Positions 38,227 through 50,038 of a DNA stretch of 64,000 nucleotides are shown here, piece by piece. This DNA is from Chaetorhynchus papuensis (Eukaryota > Chordata > Aves > Passeriformes > Rhipiduridae). A program made the translations under genes and the position numbers. The notes beneath the pieces were generated by a model. It made no database searches and had not been told where the DNA came from. It saw nothing but the letters and a program-made list of their open reading frames with translations. Each line of letters starts with the position of its first letter. Positions within the stretch are counted from its first letter, which is position 1. Location: positions 6,033 to 70,032 of the forward strand of contig VWYX01001327.1 in the NCBI GenBank assembly GCA_013396525.1, written 5' to 3'.

Positions 38227-41200
38227 TAGAAGAGAGTATAAGACACAAAAATGTGTGGTGTAATTTTTAACTCACTGTATCCTCTTCAATTAAAATATTG
38301 GTAAAACATTTTGGATGTCTCACTGAAATTTGCTTGACAGACAGTATGAGACACAAAGTAGATGCTTTGTTATTCTGAGTGCTGGCACGGTATTTCTACC
38401 TGAAAAAATGGAAGGCTATGAATTATTTCATTAGGTCATTCATGAGCTGTTATTTGAAAATGCAAAATTTCCTGTGAAAGCAGAAGTTTTACAAAGAGGA
38501 GGTCTGCACTTCTGCACTGGAAGGGCTTTGAGAAGCAAGACCTTTGTTGATCCTCTGGCTCTGCAAACTAAACTAAGACAGGAAATTTTGAAGACAGTCA
38601 CAGAAGGTCTGCTGCTCCTAGCTGTATGCTGCTCATCATGTTAAGCAGAGGCTGGCTAGCAGAAGGTCCCAGATTTTTCAGAGCAGCAGAGTGAAATGCA
38701 GCAATGTCTTCATGGCAAATAAGAGAACTTCAGGAATGCTAATGGTCTATTTCTGTTCTGCTCCAAAAGCAATAAAAATTATAGGCCAGAGCAGCACCAT
38801 TTTATAAACCTGTCTTCATTTTAAATGTATTTCTATCCCATCCACTTATGTTTCTATAGTTTAGGAAATTTACCCTAAACCGTCATGATTATGGAGATAT
38901 AAAGCACACAAGAAAATGAAGGTGGGATCAGGATACCACACTTAGACTCCAAAGCCTGTATATCAGTAAGTCAATTCTGCAGTCTTTTCAGTACTTAGAA
39001 GTCACCTCATTTTTTTCAAACGACATCACTTGGTCTAATAAAATACATTACTCTTACTTGTAAACATTTTCTTGCCTAGCTTCTTAGGCAATCATGGCTA
39101 CAGAAAAAAGCTACTAAATATTATGCACACAGGTAAAAACCAAAAATAAAGTATGCTAAGCTGTAGCTCTGGAAAAGTCCAGAGGAAGGAGCCCTGCAGG
39201 CAGGAAACTAAACTTGGATATCCCTACAAAGTACGTCAGCAGCTACGGTGCAGAGGTGCAGACTGCCAGGCAGAAAGCTTCAGTTCACTGCACACATTAC
39301 CAGCCCTCCGTATGGAGAGGACCTCTCTCTTCTTCCCCGTGCTCCCTTTCCTCCTCTGTTGTTTCCACCCTCTCACATTTACAGTAGCTGCTGAAGGACT
39401 TACCTGTTTCCCTGCTGTTTTTCTGAATCTCTCAGTAGGCACTCAGGCAGGTATTGAACCTCCCCAAAAGGGAGATATGTCAGTGCTGCAGTGAGCAGTG
39501 TTCTCCTCTTCTGAGACCACCATGCAAACTGGGATCGGTGTAAATTAGTCCTTTCACTTGCTCAGGAAGAAGGGAAGATGGGCATCTTCATGCTCCTCTT
39601 ATAGCTGTCTGTATTTCCCTTCCTCATGAATGACTAATTATACTCAACTTCAAACAACACAGAATCTTACACTGAAGAATGAAGCATATCATGATATGTT
39701 TCCTTGGACACTGCATAAATCCCAGTTCCTGTGTACATTTAGTCAAAGTCCTTAATTTCATGACTGGATACTACTTTTGCACTAGAGCCCTGCCTCGAAC
39801 CCTGCACAGAATAAACAGTGCTCACTGAACCACAAGTAATTTAATCTTTCATTTAATCCTTGCCTTGCAATGTATGGACTTATGCCTTATTTTCTATTAG
39901 GACTACACAAACTCTGAATGACTGATTTCTTCAAAGGCTCTCTATCATTTTTCCTTTTCCCTGTGGAGCTCATCAATGCAGTCTGATGAAAGCCTCTGAG
40001 GTGAGGCATATATTCCTCTGATAATACCTGAAACATTGAAGACTTTATTAAGCATAGGTATTTGGTGTGAAGCACAGATCTTTCAGAGTATTGATCATTA
40101 CATAGTCTTCATACCCAAAGCACAGCTAACTTTGACTTATCTTGAACAGAAAATGGGGCAGCTGGCTTTCAACCTGGATACCCAAAAAAACAGGAACATA
40201 CACCTAATAGCCTATCTAAAAATTTTAAGAACACATTGTCAGAACTAGTCTGAAGGTGGTACCAGGTCCTTTCAGAACACCTCCCTTCTTCTCCACAGTC
40301 CTCCATCCCATCCTCCATACATTTATTGACAATGACTGCATCACTTTTGGGGATAGAGGGAGAACCCTGAAAAAACAACACAATATATATCCCATTAATT
40401 CTGAGATTTCCTGACCTTGTAGCAATTGATTTCACGATCCAAATGCTCTTATTATATGTATTTTATGTAATTTCATGTGGATTTGTGGTTACACTTCAAT
40501 GAGACATCAGCAAGCCTGGAACATTCTGGTGTATCAAATAGCCTCAGTTGCTGAACCAGCTGGCAGCAGCAGCTGGCTGCCATCTTTTGTTTGGACAAGC
40601 AGTAGAGAAGGAGAACATGACTTAAAATTTACCATGGGGTTTTGCTAGCATTTCCTTCCTGTAGAAAAACATTAAGACTCGGGAGTAATGCACTCCTGTG
40701 CTGTAGGAACGCTGTGCTCTCAATTGTTCATGTCCTTTTTGACATGCTCTTCTGTCATCAGACAATCCTGCACTCTTCTATCAGTGTCTATCCTGAGCTT
40801 TCCTCATCTAACCTTTGTGCATGTTCTTATTCCCATATCATGGTACCCATCCCCAGTTCCTCCCCGAAACAGCCTGGCAGAGCCCAGTTTCATCCTGCAG
40901 TGGTCTAAGCAGCTACACCAGACTTTGCCATTCTCCTTTGCCATCACTGCTAGACACTCTTCCAGTATTAAACTCCTCTTTCCTCCCCCTCTTCCTCCCA
41001 CTAACATCCTCCACTCTCACTGCATGACCTCCAAAGCCCCTCTCCCCACTCAAGTTCCCCCCAGCTGCTCACTGACACCCAGCAGAGGAACCCCAAAACG
41101 TGGCCATAATTTGGCATGCCTGCTGTATCAAGCTGCCAGGTGAGGGGCAGGCGAGGGCGAGGGGGCAGAGAATGGTCAGTGCCTTCCTGGATCTTCCTCT

Positions 41201-42861
41201 GCCAGGTCCTCCAGCTTTAAGAAAATCTGTGTGAGCAATGTGTTCAAAGTGAGCTACACAGAAAAGAGGGAAACAGTAATTGCTTTTGTTTAGGGCTGCA
41301 AAATAGAATTCATGAATAGAAAATGAAGCAATAAGGATAAATATTGTGCTCAGGAAATTCACAGGAATTTTCGTTGCCCAGCGTTTCATTCTGTGTCTGG
41401 GAGAAACAAACACAGAATTGTTTCACAAAAAGGAGGCAATACTGGAGAGGAAGATCCAGCTGAAGTGTTGGAATAATGATTTTTCTGTGGATTATTTACT
41501 CAATTGTATTCTATGCTTTGTTTTTTTTCCCCCCACCCCGCACCTTAATAACAAATATTTTCTTTGTCTTCCCTTTCCTCTCACCCCAGTGCTATGTGGA
41601 TTTTGGCTATTCAATGACAACAGCAGCACCATCAGAAATAGGAACAATAACATTCCACAAGGGAGACAATACAATAGTACAGCTAAGCTTTAGGAAGTGC
41701 AAGACTGCGTGCTTGTGCTCTCTATTAATCATATACCTTAGTGTCTTCCTAGGCACTTGGCCGAAAGGAGAAAGTTGTCAACTCCCTCAAGGTGTTATTG
41801 TTACAGCATCAGATGATGTATGCCCTCAGGTGTCTTGTAATCTAATTATTTATAGAGGAATGTCAAAGGAAAAATCTCAGTAACTATGGCAGTCATTCCT
41901 GATCATGAAGTCTTAACTCTGCTCCTTCGAGCTGATGCACTGCTTTATTCACAGTAATGAATGTTTACATAACAAAGGAACCACATAAAGACTGTGTTTG
42001 GTTTTGGCTCTTACTGCATGGGAATAATCTCTACAAAGGACAGTTTATAGCTCAAAAAGCACAAGCCCAACAGCAGATGTTACAGGTGTGTAACAGCTGA
42101 GTTCACTATGAACCAGTACAGTTTGCTCAGTTATGCCTTTCCTTTCTGTTAATAATTTTGATAGAGGGAGAGAGGAAATGGGAGCAATGTGTGTAGGCAC
42201 AGGCAAAATGAGGCCAGGTGGGGAGACAGAGCCCTCGGTGGTTCAGCCATGTAAGCCTGGCTTTGTTAGCAGAACAAAATGAGGCAGTTGAAGAAAGATG
42301 GGTAATGTGTCAGCCCTTTAACCTGGGGAATTCTTCACCTGGTGAAAAGAGGCACTGGGGAGACAATGAACTTGTTCCAGGTGGAAGATGGCTAGCCTTA
42401 CAGGGAAAATGAAGCACACTGGAAATTTCCACTGCCACTGCAGTTAGTTATCTTGTATGAGGTGCACTAGCACAACCCAGAACACAGTGCTCACTGCACA
42501 GGGGAAGGGGGAGCCAGCTGAAAGGACTACACTGAGGGGACACTGTGCTTAGGATCATGTACTGGGAAAATTCCACATCTGGAAGGGATATGACATTACA
42601 GCAGTCAAAAGGTCAAGAGCAGGAGAAAGGAGTTGCTGCAGCCAACTATGGGACTTAAATTGTGCTATCACAAAATGCATATGTAATATAGGGGGATTCC
42701 CCCTATAGTTGTTGTGTTTTAAGAGAAAATTTCATATTGCTGAACAACCGTTGTGCCTGTGACAACGCATGAGCTCATGGCAGATGCACAAAATAGCATC
42801 TTTTGTTTCTTTTCACCAAAGGCAGGAAAGAAAATCAATGACAGAAGGACAGAGTCCTATC

Positions 42862-43120
42862 GGTGAGGCTGCACCTCAAATGAGTTCAGTTTTGGGCCCC
42901 TCACTGCAAGAAAGACATTGAGGTGCTGGGGCATGTCCAGAGAAGGGCAATAGAGCTGGGGAAGGGATTGGAGAACAAATCTCATGAGAAGTGGCTGAGG
43001 CAGCTGGGGTTTTTCAGTTTGGAGAGAAGGAGGCTGAGGGGAGACCTCACTGCTCTCCACAACCATCTGAAAAGAGATTGTAGCAAGGTGGGGGTCGGCC
43101 TCTTCTCCCAAGTGTCAGGG
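42862..43120 (+). mobile_element. CR1 LINE fragment with remnant of the ORF2 C-terminal coding end
   Basis: Starts GTGAGGCTGCACCTC and contains TTCAGTTTTGGGCCC, AAGACATTGAGGTGCTGG, GTCCAGAGAAGGGCAA, GGAGGCTGAGGGGAGACCTC and TCGGCCTCTTCTCCCAAGTG, in the order found in CR1. Frame +2 from 42923 still reads as the end of the CR1 ORF2 protein, after the reverse-transcriptase core (VQRRAIELGKGLENKS, RRLRGDLTALHNHL). The copy is truncated at both ends and lacks the 3' terminal repeats, so it is a dead remnant. Confidence 0.88.
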
Positions 43121-44074
43121 AACTACCCCTCTCACCACAAAAGGGGCTCATTCACATGGTAACTTTTGTATAAAGGTTGCTCCAAAGCTGATGAAACTTA
43201 AACAGTCCACAAAACAGACAAGGAGTATCCTGTTATTCATAAATAACATTAAAGTTCCCCACTTTTTTGAGGTCTCGCTGACTGATCTCACAATAGAACT
43301 CTCTCCCAAAAATGCCATTGCTATCTGTGGAGCCACAGCTCCACTTTTACCTTTACATATTAAAGAGTGCTTTAAGCTGGGCACCGCCATGCTAGCCCTG
43401 AAGATACACAGAGAAAGACATCTCCTCCCTCTTCTCATTTCTGCCTTATGTCAGCAGTGGAGCAGAAGTCACACAAGCTTCATTTAAATAATTCAACCAT
43501 CAAGAGAAAGAAGTTCCTCTCGGTCTTTGCCCCAGCTCTGTGAATTTTATGTAGTTTGGTTCAGGGGTAATTTACACTTTGGCAATACCAAACAGAAGAC
43601 ATATTCCCTTACTTACAGCTCAGTGTGTTACTCTACTGAGAGTTCAGAGATCCAAATGTAGCTTAAAGTCACAACAAGTGCAGGTTTTGGGGTGGGAGAG
43701 AAGAGGTGGTTAGGAGCACAGCTCTGCTGAGGGCCAGTGATTACTTCAGAAAGAAGACTACACTGGAAGTGGAAAAAATGATCCCTCTCTCCTCTGTACT
43801 TCCAATCTCAGCACAGAACCAAACACCATTCACAAGCGGTCATTAAAAACATCCAAACAAAGCCCAAAGATAATAAAAAACAAAAGGATCCTAGTGATGT
43901 CTCATTACAGTGCCAGCTCCTAATAAATTCTAGCTGAAAAACAGAAACTCCATTAATCCAGGGAGCTAATTAGGCTCAGCAACTCTATGTGAGAGTTAAA
44001 GCCAGATTCCCCAAAACCAGCAATGCCACTTGTTAAGAAAACATGCTCAATAAGTAGACTGTGATTTACAGGAG

Positions 44075-44093
44075 AAAAAAAAAAAAAAAAAAA
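44075..44093 (+). repeat. A19 homopolymer
   Basis: Nineteen A residues, about 470 bases left of the CpG island. No clear retroposed source sequence next to it. Confidence 0.9.
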
Positions 44094-44559
44094 CCAAACC
44101 TGCAGTTAAAACCAATAATGATCCAGATTTAAAATAATTTAGGGACTCTGCACTTGGCTAGGCTAACTTCCACCAAGATACACTCATAAAGGGAAGGAAA
44201 ATATCTTCTCTCTTCCCATGCCCCTCCTTTCTTGGCTCCCTTACTTGGAAGCATTATGGCAACCACAAGTTTGGCTCACCTTATCTGTATGGTTTAGTTG
44301 CTTTATTTGAGAAGACAACATAGCTTCTATGGAATAGCAACTGGAGCAGCTTAGGAGCCTCTCCTCTGGGCTGCCTGTGCCCTGACAGTGCAGCAGGAGT
44401 GCTGGGAAGGGCTGGAATGCAGCTGAACAGTGCCTATAGGGCAGTCATAGGGGAAACCACATGGCAAGAGAAGGTATGCAGAAACATTCCCTGACAATCT
44501 GCTGGGGGCACGTTCTGGAAAGCACCTTCACACCAGCCCCTCTGGAGGCTAATATTAGC

Positions 44560-45130
44560 AGGAGCCGAGCAGAGACGCAGTGAGGGCATTTCCCGCACCC
44601 CTGCAGGAGCGGGAAGAGAGGGCACACTCTCTTCGTTCCGCGCCTTTCCTTCCAGCGCTGCTGCTGCGCCCAGCTCCCGCTGCCTTCCGAGGGCCAAGCA
44701 GTGGGCACTCTAAAGCCAGGCTCCGCACTCTGTACTCGGGAGGCCGAGCAAAGGGCTCGTTTGTCCGGAGGCCTCAGCTCCCTGCAGCCGAGCTGCTGCA
44801 GTCTCATGGCCGGGGTCACCCATGCCGAGGGGACAGGCGCTGAGAGGGGGCAGCGCAGCAGCCACCGCAGCTCCCCCTCGGTGCCGGGCTGGCCTGACTC
44901 CTGTGTTACCCTCACCGCAGGCGGCTCGGTGACCATTTCGGCTGCCGCCCGGTGAATACCCCGCGGCGATTTGGAGCGGGGACAGAACGGGGACAGCCGG
45001 CTGCCGCACGGAGCGCTGCCCGGCCGGAGCTGCCCGCTGCCGCACCCTGCGGCTCCCGGGAGCCCGGCCCCGGGAAACAGCGCCCTGCCCCTCGCTGCAA
45101 GGAGTGCTAGCATCCAGATGTACCCAGGGC
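44560..45130. promoter_or_regulatory. intronic CpG island, candidate alternative promoter
   Basis: This block is sharply richer in G, C and CpG than the surrounding AT-rich intron: by hand I count roughly 50 CpG between 44521 and 45160, densest at 44940-45090. It holds GC-rich motifs such as GGGCGG and several CCGG/GCGC sites and no TATA box. It does not code for any KIF26B domain. A strong donor-like site (GCG|GTGAGG) lies on the minus strand at 44910-44915, after a short ATG-initiated frame (ATG at 44934-44936). CpG islands in birds usually mark promoters, so an alternative start for KIF26B or for a non-coding RNA is plausible. It could instead be an unmethylated enhancer. Confidence 0.6.
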
Positions 45131-45187
45131 GGAATACCAGGGTTAGTTCCTCAAACGAAAATTAACTTCAAATGTTTGTAATTGATA

Positions 45188-45201
45188 CATGAATATTCAT
45201 G
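45188..45201. promoter_or_regulatory. perfect 14-bp palindrome CATGAATATTCATG (POU-dimer-like site)
   Basis: Exact palindrome, 60-70 bases beyond the CpG island edge. The core ATGAATATTCAT resembles the palindromic MORE-type site bound by POU-domain dimers. Binding is inferred only. Confidence 0.4.
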
Positions 45202-45603
45202 ATCTTTTGGGAGGATTTCATAATTACTTCATTCTGCTTAGGCTCATTTGATCTGCAGTAGTGACAGCAGTAGTTTACACTCGTTCATCAAGATGCCAAC
45301 AATTTGGCAGCATAACCTTCCCAGTTTCCTGTGCTGGAGAGCAGCTCTAGTTATTCTAATTGCAATCCCAAATGGAGTGGTACCTGAAAATAAATTGACT
45401 GCTGTTCAGTTTTAGAAACCACTCCACTTGGCACTGCTCCTCGTGTAAACAGATAACATCTCCAGGAAACTGGGAAGGTCACTCAGCAAAACACTCTGCA
45501 TTTTGAATAAGTAAGATTTTATATGTCAACCTCCTAGAGCCTTCAGCCCACAGCATTATAGCAGCAGGCAGTAGAAGTGCACATACTCCCATGTGGAAAG
45601 GGG

Positions 45604-45619
45604 AAAAAAAAAAAAAAAA
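45604..45619 (+). repeat. A16 homopolymer
   Basis: Sixteen A residues in the large intron. Confidence 0.9.
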
Positions 45620-46187
45620 GAAGGCAGACTTTAGTTGTCATTAATGATATGCAAATTATACAATTCATCTATGCCACTCATTAGATATATTCCCCAAAGA
45701 AAGTTAGGCTCAAGAGTTCATACTGCCTCTGCACCTGCACACAAGCTTGCCTTATCACCTTCAGCAATAAACTTCTAGCCTGTTGGCAAACTTGAAGAAA
45801 GTTTAAGAAAATAATATGCAGAGCTCGAAGATAGTAAGCCTCTGTAAATGCTGTAAGGATTAGCAGCTGGGTGAATGGAGAGAAATCTTATTTGTGCTCC
45901 CACAGAAATGAGATAAATGCCTTCAACTCTATTCTTGAACACACCAAAGAAAGCACACACATGAGAGAAATTCCCAAACACAGGAAAACTTTAGGCCAGT
46001 ATTTACACCCTTTTGGATGTCAGACTGAGAGACAAGTTGTTGGAAACTTTATGTTCTTGATGCTCACAAAACTGTTCATTTAGATCAACAGCCAAAAAGT
46101 ATTCCTTTACATGATATTGGGTCCTGACTAAAAACTGTCAAAACCCAAAGTAAAGCAGCGAAAATATTAAACCCTCAGCATTAAAGC

Positions 46188-46207
46188 AAAAAAAAAAAAA
46201 AAAAAAA
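46188..46207 (+). repeat. A20 homopolymer
   Basis: Twenty A residues in the large intron. No SINE or processed gene copy recognised upstream. Confidence 0.9.
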
Positions 46208-48329
46208 TCAGAAGCCCCAAGTCATACTTCCAGTTCTGGTAATCAATTTAATACCTTTTAAATTTCCTTTTCACATATGGCTCCAAATTGCTTCACAGAG
46301 ATGCATGAAACTGCTAAAACCTGATAAAAGAAGCAATCCCTGCCCGTTGTCAAGGAAGACGAACTTTGCAGCAGCCAAGCAATCTGCAGACTAGGATGGG
46401 AATTAAGCAGGTGAAGCAAGTACCAAAAAGGAGGAATTTTTTATGTGTTGTCTCCTATCTAACAGCAGAGACACAGTTGGCCTCAGTTGCTCAGCTCCAA
46501 ACCACCCACAAATTAGAACCCCGTGACTTCCATTTAGGAACAATGTATTGGCATGTACAGGGAATATGAACAAATCCTAGACAACATGCATAGCTGTCTT
46601 TCTAAAAATCAGGGTGAGTAATAGGGGTAAGGATGGACTTAGCTGTCTAACTTTACATGCTCTTTCTCTTTAGAGAAGAGTAAGAAAGCTGACTTTCTCC
46701 ATTACGCCCATTTCTTTGTAAATCTAGGACTAGGAAGCCAATTGCACTTCAAGGTCTCAATTTACTTTACTACTCAATATATAATTCTAGGGTCAAAATA
46801 AGTGTCTTAGACACCTGCAATGATGCTTGCAGAATCTAATGAGCAGAGCACTCTCTGGCCTGCAAATCCTTGGCCTCTATATTTGTACTGCCAACAGTCA
46901 GTATGGGTGGGGTGACCTTGTCAGGAAGTGGAGAGACACCAAGAACTCCATTCACACAAAAATGCATGGCTATCAGACAGCTAAAACTTTCATCCACAGA
47001 TGGGCTGAGCTACTCGCACAACTGGCTAATTTAGAGGAGTGATGAGACAGGCTGAGCAATAGCAGTGATGATGGTGACTTGCATGGCAAATAGAGATCAT
47101 AGATGAAGTCTACAAACCAGCCCCAAAAAATTAGGATTTTTATTAACTGAAATCCACTGGCACTGTGGTCCAAACCCAGCTGTCACTGAAATCTCCAGAA
47201 AAGCTCCCATAAGCATCATCAGCATCTGAACTGCATTTTTTACAGATTTAGTGACAGGATACTTGAGACAAAGACTAAACTGGTCCCTTCTGACGTCAAA
47301 TACATGGCATTGAAATTAAACTGTGGAACCACAGGCAGGTTTATGATGACAGTTCTGGCAGCACAGGACCAAATCTAGCAGCTGGTTCAGGGCAGTGGGA
47401 ATTCTGTCATCTATAAACACAGGCATAAGGAAACTAAATGTTTGATTCTTTTATATCGCTAATACTCCATCATACTTTAGCCTAAATAAAACATGAGGGA
47501 CTCCAGACTATGCAAGTGCTATGTGTTGTAAGTAAAAGTAGCAAACTTGGTATATAAATATTTTTAATGTATATATTTCCTATATGTAAATAAACTGGAG
47601 ATAGGCTGTATCAATACATTTATCTTCATCCATGCAGCAATTTAAAATATTAATGATGCATATACATTTTTTATGTTATCTGAAGTTTCACTCCCCCTTT
47701 AAATGGATTCTTCTATTTATTTTGCCCACTATAGTAACATTGATTAGACAAGGTCCTCAATAGGCTCTTGTATATCTGACACTCCAGAGATCTTACAGCC
47801 TACAACAGCAAAGGAAGGGAGCTCTTTTAAACTTGCTGGGTAGCAATTGTGACATTTGTACTAATGAATGTTTATACAATTGCTTGCAGTTTTACCTGAG
47901 GTAACCAGAACATGCTTTAGAGCTCAATATTATATCTATTCTGCTCAGAAAAACAACTATAAATTTGAATATTCCCATGTTAACAGCTGCCTCTCCACGA
48001 GATTGGTAGTCAGAACAGAGTTGTAAGTGGGAGAAAGCAATATACAATACTAAAGCTTGTATGTATTTAGTTTTAAATCACAAAAAGACCTCTCTTAAAG
48101 GTAGCTGTTCAAAATCCAAGAAGCACTAAAACAAAATTTCAAAGGTAAGCTGAACCAGTCTTTCATAAAAAGATCCTTTCAAACTTTAACTGTCTTTAAA
48201 AAGCCTCAGACTGGAATCATTTACAATGTGCCTGGAAGGTCCTACTTCTGTTTACAAAGCCACTGCTGATACTCAGGAATTCCCACAGCTGAAAATAGTT
48301 GAGGCTTGAGCACTTTTTGGCAAAGTACT

Positions 48330-48434
48330 TGTTTCAGCCTTACACTCTATCCTTGGCATCTGCTGTTGAATTTAGCCAGACAGGATGCTATAAGGACATT
48401 TGGCCTGAATCAGTACGGCCATTCTTACATTCTT
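48330..48434 (+). mobile_element. ancient CR1/L3-like LINE, 3' end
   Basis: The stretch GCCAGACAGGATGCTATAAG, then GACATTTGGCCTGAATCAG and TACGGCCATTCTTACATTCTTA, follows the conserved 3' end of old amniote CR1/L3 elements (AGACAGGATACTGGGCTAGA...GTATGGCCATTCTTATGTTCTTA). The two terminal TTCTTA-type repeats are intact. Confidence 0.7.
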
Positions 48435-49479
48435 AGAGTTGGCTTATAAAGGTTTACAGCCCGACTCTGCAGCCTCCTTCCTGCATCCCCTCTGCACGCC
48501 TGCTGTGACCTCCTGAGGACACAGCAAAGAGTTCCTCAGCATTCAGTCAGCCCAACCCTGTCCAATGTGTCTGGAGACACAGAGAGGCCAAGAGGAAAGA
48601 CAGTCATTCTGGTAAAGACAGTGCATGGACAACCACCACAGGGGGAGAAGGAAGAAAGAGAAATGCATTGCTTGGTCCTGTGAGCCCAAGCCCCATGGGC
48701 CAGCACCAAAGCATAGCTGATGTCTGGGGTGAGAGGAAACTGAATTATTAGCTCCTGCCCCTACCCAGTACAGAGAACCACATAATCCTTCTTAAGCATT
48801 TAGAAAACCTGCCTTTAAAAACATAATGGCTTTCTAACACTGTCCCCACACATTTCCATTTAGTAGCAGCATGCCAACTACTTTTCTATTTGCTCATGCT
48901 CTTTGGTTTCCATTGCTCTGCCTCCCCAGGGATGGGAATGCTCCTGCCACATGTAGGGACACGTGCTCTCTATTCCTTAACTCTGTTTGGGTATGCAAGC
49001 CAAATTCATTTCATCTTTTCTCATGTGAAAAACTCCCCTTGCCAGACTTTCTTGTACTTGTTTCAGCCTGAATTCATCCTTCATCTATATGGGAGACCAG
49101 AGCTGCACCCAGGAGAGAAACTGCTGGCCCCTTGCATAACTATTACTATTTTTCTGCTGTCATTTCTACTGCCTCCTCAGATGTCATTACCTTGTCTCTG
49201 TTAGTTTAGCTGTGGACACCTGTGATCATTAACCAACATGCCTAAATCAGCACACACCCACCCCCATCCCCTTTCTAGCTGATGAGCTCCCAGATTGCAT
49301 CAGGAATGATTAGCAGTCCATCAGGGCATGCCCTTGCATCAGTGCCATTTGTATTGCTGTAGCCCTGGAGGTCCCACAGCTGCTCCCATCTGATGTTCTG
49401 ACCTGCCTTTGTACAGAGGAAGGCTCTCAGCTTTGTGTAAGCAGTCACTGTGTGCCAAGGCTGCTGGTAATAACACCAA

Positions 49480-49715
49480 GTAAAAGCTCTCCCAAAACTA
49501 GTCCTTGAAGAACTTTCCTGGTGGCCTTCCCTCTAGCCTGATAGCTCCCACTTCAATGCTAGCTGCTGTTATCTCTGAAATCTTCACTACTTCATGCATC
49601 TTACTGCTCCTTGTCATCTTCAGCTTAACTAGTAAATTCTCAGGGGACACCAATTCAGGCATTTACTCAGATCTAGACAGATTAAATGTCTTTCACCTAG
49701 ACATTAGGTACCACC
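49480..49715 (-). mobile_element. ancient CR1/L3-like LINE, internal fragment
   Basis: Read on the + strand it follows the reversed CR1/L3 consensus: AACTTTCCTGGTGGCCTTCC, CTAGCCTGATAGCTCCC, AACTAGTAAATTCTCAGGGG, ACACCAATTCAGGCATTTAC, then TAGACAGATTAAATGTC. It is strongly diverged. The preceding 0.6 kb may belong to the same insertion but is too eroded to assign. Confidence 0.5.
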
Positions 49716-50006
49716 CAAAGATTGTATCCAAATGTATCCCCATCTCGAAGGAGGGTTGAATTTAAATGCACAGACATCTGTTCCAGATTTCCTGGTCTTG
49801 GGAACAGGCAAGATATTTCAAGGCTCACCATCTGAGAAGGTAGTACTTGTTGTCTGGATTTACTTTAAAGTGAGTTTCTACTCAGGGGTTCCTCTCACAT
49901 CTGAGTGATTATTATCAAATTATTGTTGCAGGAGGACTTTCTTAACATCTCAGTATTAACTTTTGCAACTATTGCACTAACAAAAATTGATCATTTAATG
50001 CAGATG

Positions 50007-50038
50007 ATTTAGCAGTGAACTCATTTAGCAGTGAACTC
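50007..50038. repeat. exact 16-bp tandem duplication
   Basis: ATTTAGCAGTGAACTC occurs twice with no gap. It looks like a simple recent duplication. Confidence 0.95.

Noticed and set aside
40688..41143. 151-codon plus-strand open frame rich in Ser and Pro
   Set aside because: The underlying DNA is a C/T-rich stretch, which explains the open frame and composition.
43166..43510. Possible DNA-transposon end (AGGTTGCTCCAAA) right after the CR1 fragment
   Set aside because: Only one short end-like motif, no matching inverted end and no transposase remnant.
44445..45113. 222-codon open frame on the minus strand over the CpG island
   Set aside because: GC-rich sequence has few stop codons. The product has no recognisable domain and biased Ala/Gly/Pro/Arg content. 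The island itself is kept as a regulatory candidate.
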